Source of the DNA: Corynebacterium flavescens
Lineage (GTDB): Bacteria; Actinomycetota; Actinomycetes; Mycobacteriales; Mycobacteriaceae
DNA length: 64,000 nucleotides
Direction: 5' to 3'
Assembly (NCBI RefSeq): GCF_008693105.1
Contig: NZ_VXKK01000032.1
Location: 62,001 to 126,000 of the forward strand
Shown: piece after piece, positions 27,470 to 39,286 of the stretch
Layout of the letters: every line of letters starts with the position of its first letter
Numbering within the stretch: the stretch's first letter is position 1
Notes under the pieces: model-generated
The model's input: only the letters and a program-made list of their open reading frames with translations
Databases searched by the model: none
What the model was told of the DNA's origin: nothing
Made by a program: the position numbers and the translations under genes

Positions 27470-27979
27470 CTACTTCGCTAATGCTTCAAGCAGCAGGCGC
27501 AGGCACTCTTCCACAGCCCCTTGGCGAACCTGCGCGCGGTCGCCGCTGAAGTGCTTTTCGAAGGCGTGTGCGTCGACCCGCCCAGTCCCGCGATCATAGT
27601 GAGCAAGGCCGATGAAAACAGTGCCCGCCGGCTTGCCCTCTTGCAGACCGGGGCCTGCCACTCCCGTCAAGGAGAGCGCCCAATCAGAGGAAATCTCCGT
27701 GAGTGCGGCCTGAGACATGGCCAAGGCGGTGGCCGCAGAGACAACCCCCTGCTTGTTCAATTGAGCGACAGGGACACGGAGAAAGTGCGCTTTAACCTCA
27801 GTGGCGTAGGTGACAAGGCCACCTCTCAACACGGCTGAAGCCCCAGGCACACAAGCCACCGTAGCGGCGGCAAGCCCGGCGGTCAGCGATTCACAAAAGC
27901 CGAGCGTCTCCCCTCTCGCAGACAGGGACGCAATTACCCGCTCGCTGAGCGCAACGCCCTCCTCGGCGTGCGGAGTCAT
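27470..27979 (-). CDS. cinA: CinA C-terminal domain protein, nicotinamide-nucleotide amidohydrolase type
   Basis: 169 residues covering only the CinA C-terminal (PncC-like) domain, which in known members deamidates NMN. Motifs: LGFCESLTAGLAAATVACVPGAS (~27-49, in parts ESLTAGL and VPGAS), VVSAATALAMSQ and SLTGVAGPG. The ATG at 27979 overlaps the pgsA stop codon as ATGA, so translation is coupled. A 62-bp gap holding the clgR promoter follows. Confidence 0.92.
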   Translation of the reverse strand: MTPHAEEGVALSERVIASLSARGETLGFCESLTAGLAAATVACVPGASAVLRGGLVTYATEVKAHFLRVPVAQLNKQGVVSAATALAMSQAALTEISSDWALSLTGVAGPGLQEGKPAGTVFIGLAHYDRGTGRVDAHAFEKHFSGDRAQVRQGAVEECLRLLLEALAK

Positions 27980-28551
27980 CGGTTCTCTTTCCTGCCTGCG
28001 ATGAGATACTGCACGCCGGTCACCACCGTGACGGCAACGGCGAGGAGCATGACAATGAGTGTGGGGATACCCATCCAGCCGGGCAGCGGGCACAGGTAGA
28101 GAGCTACGGCCAGAGCCTGCAGAACGGTCTTGAGCTTTCCGCCCTGGGAGGCTGGAACAACCTTGCCCTGACGCAGCAGCGCCATCCTCCATACGGTGAT
28201 TCCAAACTCGCGGATTAAGATGACCACAGTTATCCACACCGGCAATACGTCAGTGATGTTCAGGCACACCAAGGCTGTGGTCATGAGCGCCTTATCGGCG
28301 ATGGGGTCAGCGATCTTTCCAAAGTTGGTCACGAGACCGCGCGCGCGGGCAATGTCGCCGTCGAGCTTGTCTGTCACCATCAACGCTGCGAATACCCCGA
28401 AAGCCCACCAGTCATAACCGGCAAGCACCATCCACGCAAAAACGGGGATGAAAAGAATGCGCAAGCTAGTCAGGAAGTTAGGCAAGTTCCAATTGGAGAC
28501 TTCCGGGTTTAGGTCCGAAGTCTGACTGCGCTTACGTTCAGATCGATTCAC
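27976..28551 (-). CDS. pgsA: CDP-diacylglycerol-glycerol-3-phosphate 3-phosphatidyltransferase
   Basis: Membrane enzyme making phosphatidylglycerol phosphate from CDP-diacylglycerol. 191 residues from the GTG at 28551. The CDP-alcohol phosphotransferase motif appears as DGDIARARG followed by GKIADPIAD (~61-83). About five membrane segments follow LPNFLTSLRILFIP. The GTG at 28551 is chosen because TAGGAT lies 7-8 nt upstream (leaderless); a GTG at 28584 would add 11 residues. Its position by clgR, cinA and ftsK matches pgsA3 in mycobacteria. Confidence 0.92.
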   Translation of the reverse strand: MNRSERKRSQTSDLNPEVSNWNLPNFLTSLRILFIPVFAWMVLAGYDWWAFGVFAALMVTDKLDGDIARARGLVTNFGKIADPIADKALMTTALVCLNITDVLPVWITVVILIREFGITVWRMALLRQGKVVPASQGGKLKTVLQALAVALYLCPLPGWMGIPTLIVMLLAVAVTVVTGVQYLIAGRKENR

Positions 28552-28618
28552 GCCCCATATCCTACCCTCAACCCTTGCGGGCACTGCGCGAAGCTCCAGC
28601 TGATCCTAAAATGACGAA

Positions 28619-28906
28619 ATGAGCATCTTCGCCGTCACCTACGACTATCGGCCCAATAACCCCCTCATCGCCGAAAATGGTGCAGCCCACTTGGAGTTTC
28701 TGCGAGGACTAAGCCACGCCGGCCAGCTCATCTCGGCCGGACCTTTCAGTGATTCGCAGGGCGGGGAACTTCTGCTGCTGCGGCTGTCTAGCACGAACAC
28801 TGGCGTGAGTTCCGCCATTGCGTTGCTCGATGTGGACCCCTACTTTCGGGCTGGTTGCCTAAGAGCGCGCACTTTCCGCCAGTGGGATCCTTCACCGAGC
28901 CTGTAG
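28619..28906 (+). CDS. YCII family protein
   Basis: 95-residue single-domain YCII protein with a ferredoxin-like fold. Typical features are the N-terminal strand IFAVTYDY, the pattern HLEFLRGLSHAGQLISAGP and the closing DPYFRAG. The His and downstream Asp that form the proposed active site in the family are present. The substrate is unknown. TAAAAT (28607-28612) is 6 nt before the ATG, so it is probably leaderless. It is divergent from pgsA. Confidence 0.85.
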   Translation: MSIFAVTYDYRPNNPLIAENGAAHLEFLRGLSHAGQLISAGPFSDSQGGELLLLRLSSTNTGVSSAIALLDVDPYFRAGCLRARTFRQWDPSPSL

Positions 28907-28965
28907 AAAGATCGCGCCCCTGCACCGCAGCTACACGCGACTGCCAGGGCGCGCCACGAGTGGCT

Positions 28966-30084
28966 TTAAGGCAGCTCGCTCTTGGGAACCTCGGTGGCAA
29001 GACCAACCAAGTCACCGTGGCGGTCACGCACGATCTTGTGACCCTCCTCGTCCCAGTCATAGTGATTGTGGTGGACGCGAATGCCGCCCTGAACCTCATC
29101 ACGTTTGTTCTTGACAATGGAGGCGAGCACGGTGACCACGAGGACTCCCACGATGATAAGTAGCGAGAGCATGGTGGGAATCTCCGGGATGCCGGGAACG
29201 TTGTCGCCGCCGTTGATAAAGGGAAGGTTGTTCTCGTGCAGAGCGTGGAAGAGCAGCTTCACGCCGATGAAGCCTAGGATGATTCCCAGACCATAGGGCA
29301 GGTAGACAAGACGATCGAGCAGGCCGTCGAGCAGGAAGTACATCTGGCGCAGACCCATCAAGGAGAAGGCATTCGTGGTGAATACGAGGAATGCTTCCGA
29401 GGTGATGCCGTAGATGGCGGGGATGGAGTCGAATGCAAACATGACGTCGACAAGCCCGATGGAAACGAGCGCGATAAACAGCGGCGTGAAGCCCAGCTTG
29501 CCCTTCTTCTTGCCGGACTCCTCGCGGTGCATGAGCCTATCGCCGTGGTAGCGCGGGGTAACGTGAACCACCTTGCGAAGCCACTTGATGATCAGCATGT
29601 CGTTGGGGTCGGTCTCTGGGGCATCCCGAACCTCATCGATGATGAGCTTGATGGCGGTATAGAGAAGGAATACCGCGAAGATGTAGAAGACATCGGACCA
29701 GGCGGCGATGATCGCGGCGCCCATCAAGATGAACACGAGGCGGCAAACTAGCGCGAGGACGATGCCTATAAGCAAGACCTTTTGCTGGAACTTGCGGGGA
29801 ATCTTGAACGCTCCCATGATGAGGGCGAAGACGAAGAGGTTGTCAACGGAAAGAGCCTTTTCCGTAACATAACCGGTGTAGTACTGCATGGCGTGCTCGT
29901 GGTCCCAGATGATCCAGACCCCGAGGCCGAATAGCAATGCCAAGCCCACGTAGAAGGCAGTCCAGAACCCCGATTCCTTCAGCGAAGGCTCGTGCGGCGT
30001 ACGGACGTGAGAATAAAAATCAAATATGAAGAATCCGAGGATTACCACCAAGGTGACAATCCAGATCCATAAAGGCACACCCAT
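28966..30084 (-). CDS. TerC family integral membrane protein
   Basis: 372-residue membrane protein of the TerC/Alx family; several members export manganese. Nine or so hydrophobic segments. Conserved acidic intramembrane motifs include EKALSVDNLFVFALI (~75-89), VDVMFAFDSIPAI (~217) and GLGIILGFIGVKLL. The C-terminal tail is soluble, rich in His and acids. The mRNA leader carries a yybP-ykoY-type riboswitch whose hairpin hides the Shine-Dalgarno GGAGGG, which supports a manganese-linked role. Confidence 0.93.
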   Translation of the reverse strand: MGVPLWIWIVTLVVILGFFIFDFYSHVRTPHEPSLKESGFWTAFYVGLALLFGLGVWIIWDHEHAMQYYTGYVTEKALSVDNLFVFALIMGAFKIPRKFQQKVLLIGIVLALVCRLVFILMGAAIIAAWSDVFYIFAVFLLYTAIKLIIDEVRDAPETDPNDMLIIKWLRKVVHVTPRYHGDRLMHREESGKKKGKLGFTPLFIALVSIGLVDVMFAFDSIPAIYGITSEAFLVFTTNAFSLMGLRQMYFLLDGLLDRLVYLPYGLGIILGFIGVKLLFHALHENNLPFINGGDNVPGIPEIPTMLSLLIIVGVLVVTVLASIVKNKRDEVQGGIRVHHNHYDWDEEGHKIVRDRHGDLVGLATEVPKSELP

Positions 30085-30230
30085 GTTAGAGTCCCTCCGG
30101 TCGTAGTAATAACGGTGTGACCGGAGGTCTCTCCCACCCAGTAGAACTGGGCCGGCGCGACCGGGAACCTCTAAGGATTGCCGTGTTGACGATCAGCGCC
30201 GTAGAACGGGGTACTCCCCTCCAAGACTTT
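30085..30230 (-). promoter_or_regulatory. yybP-ykoY-type (manganese) riboswitch upstream of terC
   Basis: Read on the minus strand: GGAGGGGAGTA (30222-30212) at the 5' end, TCGTCAAC in the middle (~30195-30186) and GAGACCTCC at the 3' end (30131-30123) are the conserved blocks of Rfam yybP-ykoY. P1 would pair GGAGG (30222-30218) with CCTCC (30127-30123). The same 3' strand can instead form CCTCCGGTC/GACCGGAGG (30127-30119 with 30102-30094), which covers the ribosome-binding site. TAGAGT just upstream (30234-30240) may be the -10. Confidence 0.85.
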
Positions 30231-30274
30231 CCCCACTCTACACTAAGCCCCGCGCTCGCTTGTGAGGCGGCGAA

Positions 30275-33200
30275 CTAAAACGCTCCGGCGGAAGGGTTGT
30301 ACGTGGCCGCGACGTTGCGCGTCTCGGGGCTTCCTCCGTTGATAACGGTGGTTTCTTCGCCTTCCGAGCTGGAACCTTGCGTACCGAGGTCCGCCTCCGT
30401 CTGCGAGTCTTCCAAGGCCAATTCCTCTTGCATCTCCTTTGGCGCATCCGCTGGGTCTGCGCCCTTAATCATCCAAATAATTGTATCCAATTCTTCCGGC
30501 TTCACTAGGACCTCGCGAGCCTTCGAGCCCTCCGAGGGGCCCACGACGCCGCGGGACTCCATAAGATCCATCAAGCGCCCAGCCTTGGCGAAACCAATAC
30601 GCAGCTTACGCTGCAGCATTGAGGTCGAGCCCAACTGCGAGGTGACGACAAGCTCGACGGCCTCGAGCAGATCGTCGAGGTCCTTTCCAATGTCATCGTC
30701 GATCTCTCGCTTGGCCTCGGACTTCTTTTCCTCGGTAACGCCCTCAGCGTAGTTGGGCTCGCCCTGCTCCTTCGCGGCGTCGACCACGGCCTGTACCTCG
30801 TCATCGGAGACGAAGGCACCCTGCATGCGTACGGGGCGTCCACCCTGCGGAATGAACAGGCCATCTCCCATGCCGATGAGTTTCTCGGCACCGCCCTGGT
30901 CGAGGATGACGCGGGAGTCTGTCAAGGAGGACGTCGCAAAGGCGAGCCGCGAGGGAACATTGGTCTTGATGAGGCCTGTGACGACGTCGACTGACGGGCG
31001 CTGCGTGGCAAGAACAAGGTGGATGCCTGCCGCACGCGCCTTCTGCGTGATGCGGACGATGGACTCCTCGATCTCTTTCGGGGCGGTCATCATGAGATCC
31101 GCAAGCTCGTCGACGACGCACACGATGAACGGATAGGGCCGCATGACACGCTCGGAACCGGCCGGCGCGGTGATCTCCCCGGAGGAGACCTTACGGTTGT
31201 AGTCCTTGATGTGGCGAACGCGCGCAGACTTCATATCCATGTAGCGCTGCTCCATCTCCTCTACCAACCACTGCAAAGCCGCTGCGGCCTTCTTCGGCTG
31301 GGTGATGATCGGCGTTATCAGGTGTGGGATTCCCTCATAGGGAGTCAGCTCGACCATCTTGGGATCGACCAGGATAAGCCGCACGTCCTCCGGGGTGGCG
31401 CGGGTGAGCAGCGAGACCAGCATGGAGTTCACAAAAGCGGACTTACCGGAACCGGTGGCACCCGCAACGAGCAGGTGGGGCATCTTCTGCACGGAGGCCG
31501 AAATGAACTCTCCCTCGATGTCTTTGCCCAGGCCAATGAGCATCGGGTCATGGTCAGCTCTCGTGGCTGGGGCTTCCAGAACCTCACGCAGGCGCACCAT
31601 TTCACGGTCGGCATTGGGCACCTCAATTCCCACTGCGGACTTGCCCGGAATCGGCGTGAGCAGGCGGACATTCTCAGTGGCCACCGCATAGGCAAGGTTC
31701 GACTGCAGGTTAGTAATCTTGGAGACCTTTACGCCTGGCCCCAGCTCTATCTCATAGCGGGTGACTGTCGGGCCGCGACTAAAGCCGGTGACGTGGGCAT
31801 CGACCTTAAACTCCTCGAATACCTCGGTAATAGCCTCAATGATGCGGTCATTAGCCTCTGTGCGGGCCTTAGCAGGCTTTCCCGCGGTGAGAAGATCGGT
31901 GGTGGGGACGGCATAGGAACTGCGATCGCTATCGATCAACGCCGGCACACTGGGCGCGCTCGGAGCCGGTGCCGCGTCTTCCGCAACGGTGGCGCCCGTG
32001 GCTGCGTCTTTCCCGGAACGAGCCCGGAAGAGCTCACGAGCCTGCTGATGCGCAGCCGAAACAGCATCGCTGGCGGCCTTGATAGGCGCGCTCTGCTGTG
32101 CCGCCGCTGCTGCTGCCGATCCGCCCGCGACAGCCCCGGCGATTCCCGCAGCACCGGCGACGCCGGCAGCACCAGCCGCAGCCACATCGCCGATGGCGCT
32201 AGACGCACCCGCACGGCGGGTGTCTATGACCTCAGTGTGCTCGGAAGCTTCGGGGACAGCGCAACGCCCACTGCTAACCGGTGGTGCGTCAACAACAGGG
32301 ATCTCGTCCGTATCCGCTGCCATGGGATGGGCGTAACCAGGGGCTTGAGCGCTGGGATCCGGCGAGGACTTCACTACTGCATCTTCTGCGACCGGGTCGA
32401 AGCCATAAGCAGTTTCTTCCGCAGCTGCGAGAGCGGAGGCCTGCTGAGCACGGCTACGAGCCCCACGCTCACTCGACGATTCCTCAAAAGCAGTGGGACG
32501 CCGATTAGCGCGCGGAGTGGCCTGCGCCCTTGCTCGGCGTGGCTCACGCTCGCGGCCATGCGCGATGTCATCAATATCATCAGAGACAAAGCCATAAAGA
32601 TCATCGTCTTGCGCAGCCAAACCGTCTTCCGCGTCTTCGGAGCCACCGCGCCCATTGCCAAGCTGTGAAAACAGACGGGAAAGCTCGGACTTGGCCACAT
32701 CATAGGCCTCGCGAACCGTGTTGCCGGTGACCTGCAGGGCTCCATAAACAATGACCAGAATGAGCAAAGGCACCGCCACATAAGGGCTAAATGCTGTGGC
32801 CAAGAGCGTTCCTATGGCAAAACCAATCGCGCCGCCTGCCTCACCCGCTGAGAGAGCCCCGCGCGGATTCCATACCAATGCCGGTTGCCCCGCGAAGATA
32901 TGGATAAGACCAAGCATGGCGACCACGATGATGACTGTGCCCACGACAACGCGCGGGGGAACATGCAAGGTGGTGCCTTTGCCCCCACCGCTCCACATCA
33001 GCCAGGTGGCCAAGGCAACCAATGCAACCGGCAGCACCCAAGCCGCAGCGCCGATCAGATACTTGGTGGCCAGAGTGATAAATACGCCTACCGCACCGGC
33101 GACGTTGAACCACACCGCGCACGCCAAAACGATCGCTAGGCCGATGAGCACAAGCGCCACGGTGTCAGGTTTGCCCAGCTTGATGCTGCGCGCTGGACCA

Positions 33201-33727
33201 GTACTCCGCTTCGCTCCAGCCCCCTCCCCCTGGGCTGCAGACATAACCTCAGTTTCGGTTTCAGTCTCGCCGCCGCGGTCCCGGGCCTTGGTGACCTTGC
33301 TTCGCTTGTTTGACACTCCGCGTTGAGAAATTTCTTCCGACTCCCTTACATTGTTCACGTCTTCTTCGAGGTCATAAAGATTATCTTCCTCTAAACCCTC
33401 GCTGCCTTCGCTGTCACCACTGGGTTTGAGGCTGGCTATCCCCTGCCCCAAGCCGCGTGCCATACCGCCGATACCGCGCGAGGTGGCACCAAAAATCGCA
33501 CCGATGCCCTTGCCGACGGCGTGGAAAGCACTGCCGGTGCGCTCGCCCGAGGTTTCTGCGGCGCGATGCGGAGGGCTAAAGACCAGGGTCTCGTTGGCAC
33601 GGGTCCCTGAAGTGCTGCGCCCCGAGGGACGCGAGCGGTTGGCCTTGCGGCCCGATGAGGCCTTGGCGCGAGTCGTGCGCGACTTACCTTGCCGGGAACC
33701 GCGCGACGGGGCATTTTTGACAGACAT
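30275..33727 (-). CDS. ftsK: DNA translocase FtsK
   Basis: Septal DNA pump that clears chromosomes from the division site and activates dimer resolution. 1150 residues. A basic N-terminus of ~110 residues precedes about four membrane segments (~185-335). An Ala/Ser-rich, acidic linker follows (~340-640). The motor has Walker [11 protein letters not shown] (~755) and Walker [13 protein letters not shown] (~875). The winged-helix gamma domain, which reads KOPS-type sequences, is at ~1030-1085 ([19 protein letters not shown]). A short acidic Ser/Glu tail follows. It lies upstream of the terC riboswitch. Confidence 0.97.
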   Translation of the reverse strand: MSVKNAPSRGSRQGKSRTTRAKASSGRKANRSRPSGRSTSGTRANETLVFSPPHRAAETSGERTGSAFHAVGKGIGAIFGATSRGIGGMARGLGQGIASLKPSGDSEGSEGLEEDNLYDLEEDVNNVRESEEISQRGVSNKRSKVTKARDRGGETETETEVMSAAQGEGAGAKRSTGPARSIKLGKPDTVALVLIGLAIVLACAVWFNVAGAVGVFITLATKYLIGAAAWVLPVALVALATWLMWSGGGKGTTLHVPPRVVVGTVIIVVAMLGLIHIFAGQPALVWNPRGALSAGEAGGAIGFAIGTLLATAFSPYVAVPLLILVIVYGALQVTGNTVREAYDVAKSELSRLFSQLGNGRGGSEDAEDGLAAQDDDLYGFVSDDIDDIAHGREREPRRARAQATPRANRRPTAFEESSSERGARSRAQQASALAAAEETAYGFDPVAEDAVVKSSPDPSAQAPGYAHPMAADTDEIPVVDAPPVSSGRCAVPEASEHTEVIDTRRAGASSAIGDVAAAGAAGVAGAAGIAGAVAGGSAAAAAAQQSAPIKAASDAVSAAHQQARELFRARSGKDAATGATVAEDAAPAPSAPSVPALIDSDRSSYAVPTTDLLTAGKPAKARTEANDRIIEAITEVFEEFKVDAHVTGFSRGPTVTRYEIELGPGVKVSKITNLQSNLAYAVATENVRLLTPIPGKSAVGIEVPNADREMVRLREVLEAPATRADHDPMLIGLGKDIEGEFISASVQKMPHLLVAGATGSGKSAFVNSMLVSLLTRATPEDVRLILVDPKMVELTPYEGIPHLITPIITQPKKAAAALQWLVEEMEQRYMDMKSARVRHIKDYNRKVSSGEITAPAGSERVMRPYPFIVCVVDELADLMMTAPKEIEESIVRITQKARAAGIHLVLATQRPSVDVVTGLIKTNVPSRLAFATSSLTDSRVILDQGGAEKLIGMGDGLFIPQGGRPVRMQGAFVSDDEVQAVVDAAKEQGEPNYAEGVTEEKKSEAKREIDDDIGKDLDDLLEAVELVVTSQLGSTSMLQRKLRIGFAKAGRLMDLMESRGVVGPSEGSKAREVLVKPEELDTIIWMIKGADPADAPKEMQEELALEDSQTEADLGTQGSSSEGEETTVINGGSPETRNVAATYNPSAGAF

Positions 33728-33833
33728 GAGTACTACTTTAACCGCTTAAGTACCTCTAGTCACACGCGCCACACGGGCCACTTGTGAAAAACTTAGGGAC
33801 ATGTCGGCTAAAGACCCCACAGCAACGTCAACC

Positions 33834-34460
33834 CTAAAGACTTGATATTTTAATCGCTGTGGCGTCTCCCTCCACTTTAATGTGCACCGGGATACGCCCA
33901 TAGGCCCACAACAGCAGCTCCGGGGCCGTGCCGAATACGCGCACCACGGCCTCCCCATGCTCTGAAACGCGGTGGTGATTGGCGGCGACTACACGCGGGA
34001 AACCTGTGGGATAGAGAACTACAGGCTGGGTAGACTTTGCCAGCATGCGCGGGGCAAAAAGCCGCAGAGTCCCATAGAGCTTGTCCTGTGCCGCACGGGA
34101 GAACTCCCTCTCGGATTCCATGCCATTGGCGCGGCGCACGTCCTCAAGATGCACGAAGTGTTCCGCAGTGTTCATCTGGGAATCAAAAAGCCGGGCAGGA
34201 CTGAACTTTCCTGGGCCTGCTCCCCAGTCATCAACAATCGCGTCGTAGTCCCGCTGGCGCTGTTTGCCCATGGCGCGCTCCAGGTGAGCATGCAAGGCGG
34301 GAATGAACATTCCAAGTGCTGCGGTGGGTTGATTCTCACGCACCAACAGATGGGCTGCAAGGTCACGGGTGGTCCACCCCTCACACAGAGTCGGAGCGTC
34401 CGGTCCAAGCTGATGAAATAGCGCGACGAGGCGGGCGCGCTCCACAGAAGAAAACGACAT
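33834..34460 (-). CDS. TIGR03085 family DinB-like metal-binding protein
   Basis: 208-residue protein of the actinobacterial TIGR03085 group, related to the DinB/mycothiol-dependent maleylpyruvate isomerase N-domain. Metal ligands are likely the His in LAAHLLVREN (~35) and in NTAEHFVHLEDVRRA (~100). The ATG at 34460 is chosen because TATGCT lies exactly 7 nt upstream (leaderless); an ATG at 34472 would add four residues. A perfect 13-bp dyad covers this core promoter. No specific substrate is known to me. Confidence 0.83.
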   Translation of the reverse strand: MSFSSVERARLVALFHQLGPDAPTLCEGWTTRDLAAHLLVRENQPTAALGMFIPALHAHLERAMGKQRQRDYDAIVDDWGAGPGKFSPARLFDSQMNTAEHFVHLEDVRRANGMESEREFSRAAQDKLYGTLRLFAPRMLAKSTQPVVLYPTGFPRVVAANHHRVSEHGEAVVRVFGTAPELLLWAYGRIPVHIKVEGDATAIKISSL

Positions 34461-34491
34461 GTCCCCCAGCATAGCTAGATGCTGGGGGACA
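34460..34491. repeat. Perfect 13-bp inverted repeat covering the promoter of the TIGR03085 gene
   Basis: TGTCCCCCAGCAT (34460-34472) and its exact complement (34479-34491) are separated by six bases. It lies 38 bp after the rnj stop codon and contains the -10 box and start codon of the next gene. It could be a terminator for rnj (no T-run follows), an operator, or both. Confidence 0.85.
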
Positions 34492-34528
34492 CAATGCCTA
34501 GGCCGTGTGGGCCACGAGCGAATCCTAG

Positions 34529-36649
34529 TTACAGGGACTCGCGCGAAGCTTCCACATCATCATCATCTGTAACGATGTTGCCGGAAGCGGTAGGCACGAT
34601 GGTCGGAAGGATGACCGGCTCGCGCTTGTACTTCGAATCCATGAGCTTGGATACCTTACGGCGCAGCTTCTGGACCATGCGGTAGGTGTCGTTTTCACCT
34701 TCGGCGGCGAGATCGTTCATAATGTGCTCGACGATCTCCGCGACCTCTGGGACAACTCCGCGATCATCATCAGCAAAGCCAGTGGTGGAGATGGCCGGGT
34801 GCTCCATGAGGCGCATCGTACGGTTGTCGATGACACAGGTGATGGAGACTACGCCACCTGCACCGAGGTTGGTGCGGTCAGCCAGCGTATCGGCGTCAAC
34901 GTCACCCATGGACACACCATCGACATAGAGGTTGCCCACCGGGATCTGACCGACGACCTCTGCCCTGCCGTTGCGCAAATCAACGACAACGCCGTTCTGC
35001 GCCAGCACAACGCGATCCCGGCGAACACCGGTGGAAATAGCGAGCTCCTTGTTGGCACGCAGGTGGCGCCACTCGCCGTGCACAGGCATGGCGTTCTTCG
35101 GACGAGCGGCGTTGTAGAGGAACAACAGTTCTCCACCATAACCGTGACCGGAAGAGTGAACGCGTGCTTCCTTGTTGGTGATGACCTCAGCACCGATCTG
35201 GGAAAGCATGTTCATCACGCCGTAGATTGCCTCTTCATTGCCCGGAATGAGCGAGGAGGAGAATACGATGAGGTCACCATCGCGCACGGTAATCTGCCGG
35301 TGTTCGCGGCGTGCCATGCGGGAAAGAGCAGCCATAGGCTCGCCCTGGGTACCGGTGGTAATAAGGACCGTCTTATGCGGAGCCATCTTGGAAGCTTCTT
35401 CGATGGGGATGATGGTTCCGCGCGGAACCTTCAAAAAGCCCATCTTCTCGGCGATCTCCATGTTGCGCATCATCGAGCGACCATTGAAAGCAACCTTGCG
35501 GCCGTTGGCCACAGCTGCATCAACCGCAGCCTGGACGCGGTAGACGTTAGAAGCAAAGGACGCGATAATAACTCGCTGCTTCGCGCCAGCCACCAAGCGC
35601 TTGAAGGTGGCGGGAATATCAGCTTCCGAAGCCGAGACGCCGGGGATATTGGCGTTGGTCGAATCACAAAGCATGAGATCCACGCCCTCATCGCCATAGC
35701 GAGACAGCGCGGGAAGATCCGTAGGACGGTGATCCAGCGGGGTCTGATCCAGCTTGATATCGCCCGTGTGGATGATGTTGCCGGCAGGGGTGCCCAGCAT
35801 GATGCCCAAAGCATCCGGAATGGAGTGGTTAACAGCCCAGAAACGAACACGGAAGGGGCCATAAGTCACATCGGACTTCTCATTGACCTCGACGAACTTC
35901 GGCTTCTGGCGGTGCTCTTTACACTTGGCAGCGATAAGTGCGATGGTAAAGCGCGAGGCCACAACGGGGATGTCCGGGCGCAGCTTGAGCAGCCACGGAA
36001 TGGCGCCAATGTGATCCTCGTGCGCGTGGGTGACAACGAGGGCCTTAATCTTGTCCAGCTTCTTTTCGATGGGGCCGAAGTCAGGCAGGATGAGGTCCAC
36101 GCCCGGCTCACCGGAAGACGGGAAGAGGACACCACAGTCGATGATGAGCAGATCATCGCCGTATTCGAAGACCGTCATGTTGCGGCCGATCTCCGAAATG
36201 CCGCCTAGGGCATAGATGCGCAGTGCGTCATTCGGCTGCTTAGGAGGCTCGGGCAAACGCTTAGTCAGATCCGCGCCCTGCATCGACTTCGGCACGTTGC
36301 GGCGCCCACGGTTATTTCCGTTGTTGTTACCACGATTGTTGTTGCGGTTGCTGTTTCCGCCACCCTGCTGGAAATTATGCGAGTTAGCGTTGCCGCCGCG
36401 ACCGCGTCCACGGCCACCGCGCGAACGGCTCTTGCGGTTTCCACCGTGCTCCCCATCCTGGGAGGACTCGGAGGAACGGCGTTTGCTCTCGGCGCCCTCA
36501 TGAGAGGAAGATTCTTGCTGGTTCTGCGGCTCCGCCGAAACGGGAGCCTGGAAAACCGGCGAAGCCGCCTCATTGGAGGCGGTCTCAGTTTCCGTGGGCG
36601 GACCAGCCTTGCGGGTCACCTTACGGGAACGGTTACGGGGTTCAGTCAT
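34529..36649 (-). CDS. rnj: Ribonuclease J
   Basis: Metallo-beta-lactamase/beta-CASP exo- and endoribonuclease for mRNA decay and rRNA maturation. 706 residues, about 130-150 longer than B. subtilis RNase J because of an N-terminal Arg/Gly/Asn-rich extension (low complexity, ~1-145). The zinc motif [12 protein letters not shown] is near 208, HTGDIKLD near 290, and the beta-CASP motif VHSSGHGY near 495. The start codon overlaps the dapA stop (ATGA). The basic extension may bind RNA or partner proteins. Confidence 0.95.
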   Translation of the reverse strand: MTEPRNRSRKVTRKAGPPTETETASNEAASPVFQAPVSAEPQNQQESSSHEGAESKRRSSESSQDGEHGGNRKSRSRGGRGRGRGGNANSHNFQQGGGNSNRNNNRGNNNGNNRGRRNVPKSMQGADLTKRLPEPPKQPNDALRIYALGGISEIGRNMTVFEYGDDLLIIDCGVLFPSSGEPGVDLILPDFGPIEKKLDKIKALVVTHAHEDHIGAIPWLLKLRPDIPVVASRFTIALIAAKCKEHRQKPKFVEVNEKSDVTYGPFRVRFWAVNHSIPDALGIMLGTPAGNIIHTGDIKLDQTPLDHRPTDLPALSRYGDEGVDLMLCDSTNANIPGVSASEADIPATFKRLVAGAKQRVIIASFASNVYRVQAAVDAAVANGRKVAFNGRSMMRNMEIAEKMGFLKVPRGTIIPIEEASKMAPHKTVLITTGTQGEPMAALSRMARREHRQITVRDGDLIVFSSSLIPGNEEAIYGVMNMLSQIGAEVITNKEARVHSSGHGYGGELLFLYNAARPKNAMPVHGEWRHLRANKELAISTGVRRDRVVLAQNGVVVDLRNGRAEVVGQIPVGNLYVDGVSMGDVDADTLADRTNLGAGGVVSITCVIDNRTMRLMEHPAISTTGFADDDRGVVPEVAEIVEHIMNDLAAEGENDTYRMVQKLRRKVSKLMDSKYKREPVILPTIVPTASGNIVTDDDDVEASRESL

Positions 36650-37560
36650 TCTTGAAGGACTCCAGCCTTTTTCATATCTATGCGGAGTTCCTCGATCTGC
36701 GTGGCATCTGGTGCGACGACCGGCAGACGCGGATCTCCTACTTCGATGCCCTGCAGACGCAGGGCAGCCTTTGCGAGTGTTGCTCCGCCCAACCGTGCCT
36801 GGGCATGGATAAGCGGGGTCAAAGTATTGGCGTTGATCTCTCGAGCGCGGGCAAGGTCACCTTGCTCGAATGCATCGTAGAGATCTACGAGGGCGCGGGG
36901 TGCCGCGTGGCCAACAACGGAGATAAAGCCCGAAGCCCCAAGGCTGAGCCAAGGGAGGTTTAAGGGATCGTCTCCGGAGAACCATGCAAGTCCCGTCTCC
37001 CGGATAAGTTGTGCGGCAGCACCAAGATCGCCTTTGGCGTCCTTTACTGCCTGGATATTAGGCACTTCAGCCAGCTTGCGGATTGTATCCGAAGCGATGG
37101 CGATGCCCGAGCGGCCAGGGATGTCATAGAGGCAAATGGGTGCGTCTACCGACTGCGCGATTGCTGTGAAGTGGGCGTACACGCCCGCCTGAGATGGCTT
37201 GGAGTAGTAGGGGCTGACCAGCAACAAGCTATCGGCGCCGGCGGCCACGGAGGCCTGCGCGAGGGCGATAGAAGTCGCGGTGTTATTGGTTCCTGCGCCG
37301 GCGCAGAGCTTGGCGCGATCTCCTACTTCTTCCTTAACAGCCTTGAGCAAAGCCAGCTTCTCTTCGACGGTCGTGGTCGGGGATTCCCCGGTAGTTCCGG
37401 CAAGGATGAGAGAATCGATGCCGTTGTCGACGAGATGAGCTGCTAGGCGGCGCCCTGCTTCCACGTCGAGCGCGCCATCACGGTCAAACGGAGTGACCAT
37501 GGCTACGCCGACGTGGCCGAAGGTCTCGACGCCCGTCTTCGCTGTCATACCTGTGCTCAT
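36646..37560 (-). CDS. dapA: 4-hydroxy-tetrahydrodipicolinate synthase
   Basis: Condenses pyruvate with aspartate semialdehyde, the first committed step to diaminopimelate and lysine. 304 residues. The pyruvate-binding region [15 protein letters not shown] is near 52, the catalytic Tyr in LYDIPGRSG near 143 and the Schiff-base Lys in AVKDAKGD near 171. The ATG at 37560 ([10 protein letters not shown]) fits the corynebacterial N-terminus; TAATCT lies 8 nt upstream, suggesting a leaderless transcript. Its stop overlaps the rnj start. Confidence 0.96.
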   Translation of the reverse strand: MSTGMTAKTGVETFGHVGVAMVTPFDRDGALDVEAGRRLAAHLVDNGIDSLILAGTTGESPTTTVEEKLALLKAVKEEVGDRAKLCAGAGTNNTATSIALAQASVAAGADSLLLVSPYYSKPSQAGVYAHFTAIAQSVDAPICLYDIPGRSGIAIASDTIRKLAEVPNIQAVKDAKGDLGAAAQLIRETGLAWFSGDDPLNLPWLSLGASGFISVVGHAAPRALVDLYDAFEQGDLARAREINANTLTPLIHAQARLGGATLAKAALRLQGIEVGDPRLPVVAPDATQIEELRIDMKKAGVLQE

Positions 37561-37660
37561 AGCGGTTAAGATTACCAGCTTCACAGATTTTAATCCGCAT
37601 CGAGGTTAGTGTTGGCGCAATTATCGCGTCCACTCCATCCCTCACAGTGCAACTGCAGGC

Positions 37661-38407
37661 TTATGCGTAGGGACTCGATGCCATTTCGGAACCGTCGGGC
37701 AGGGCGGTGATGTGGAAGTCGTCGAAAAGCACCGGCGATTGTTCCTGGAGCAACTTGAGGCAGGCAATGGCAAGCCCCCGCATCTCTTCGTCCGCCTGTT
37801 CCGTGGCGCGAGCACCGATGAAATGGCGCCACGCGCGGTAGTTACCGGTGACCACAATGCGGGTCTCCGTCGCATTGGGGAGCACCGCGCGCGCGGCCTG
37901 CCGAGCCTGCTTCTTGCGCAGCAGCGCGTTGGCCTCCTCCAGCCGGCCTTCCAGTGAGGAAAGGATCTCATCATAAGCGAAGCGGGATTCGTCGATGGCC
38001 TGCATGAAAAGCCGCGTCAGCTCCTCATCACGCGCGATGAGTTCCGGCACGACTACCCGCGTCTCATCTGGGTGCACATAGCGCTGAGATAGCTGCGAGA
38101 AGGAAAAATGCCGATGCCGAACCAGCTCGTGGCTGGCTGAGCGCGACAGCCCCGTGATATAAACCGTGGCCGTAGAATGCTCCAGAAGCGCGTCGTGGCC
38201 CACCTCTAAGATATGGCGCAGGTATGCCTTATTACTCGCGGTCCGCGGGTTGGGTTTGTTGAAGGACTCGTAGCAGGCCCTCCCAGCGAACTCGACCAGA
38301 GCCTCGGCATCGGAGGCCGTTTCATCCGCGGTCCAGTCAACACCGTGAGGGGGACGGAACTCTGTGGCGGCAATGAGTTGTACCGCCAGTGTCGTAGCTT
38401 GTGCCAT
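37661..38407 (-). CDS. thyX: FAD-dependent thymidylate synthase
   Basis: Makes dTMP from dUMP with flavin and methylene-tetrahydrofolate. 248 residues. The ThyX signature [14 protein letters not shown] is near 95-108. [25 protein letters not shown] precedes it (in parts [10 protein letters not shown] and SASHELVRH). The ATG at 38407 lies 4 nt after the dapB stop codon, so it is cotranscribed with dapB. The 100-bp gap to dapA holds the dapA promoter. Confidence 0.96.
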   Translation of the reverse strand: MAQATTLAVQLIAATEFRPPHGVDWTADETASDAEALVEFAGRACYESFNKPNPRTASNKAYLRHILEVGHDALLEHSTATVYITGLSRSASHELVRHRHFSFSQLSQRYVHPDETRVVVPELIARDEELTRLFMQAIDESRFAYDEILSSLEGRLEEANALLRKKQARQAARAVLPNATETRIVVTGNYRAWRHFIGARATEQADEEMRGLAIACLKLLQEQSPVLFDDFHITALPDGSEMASSPYA

Positions 38408-38411
38408 GCGC

Positions 38412-39164
<753 letters not shown>

Positions 39165-39286
39165 TTACTCCTTTAACGCGTTGAGAACGATTCCATGCAC
39201 TCGCTCCAGTCTAACGCGCCACTTGTTCGCCGTTGTCTAAAGTCTCAACCCCCGCCGCGGCCGTCGCAACAATCTAGCCGGTGGCT

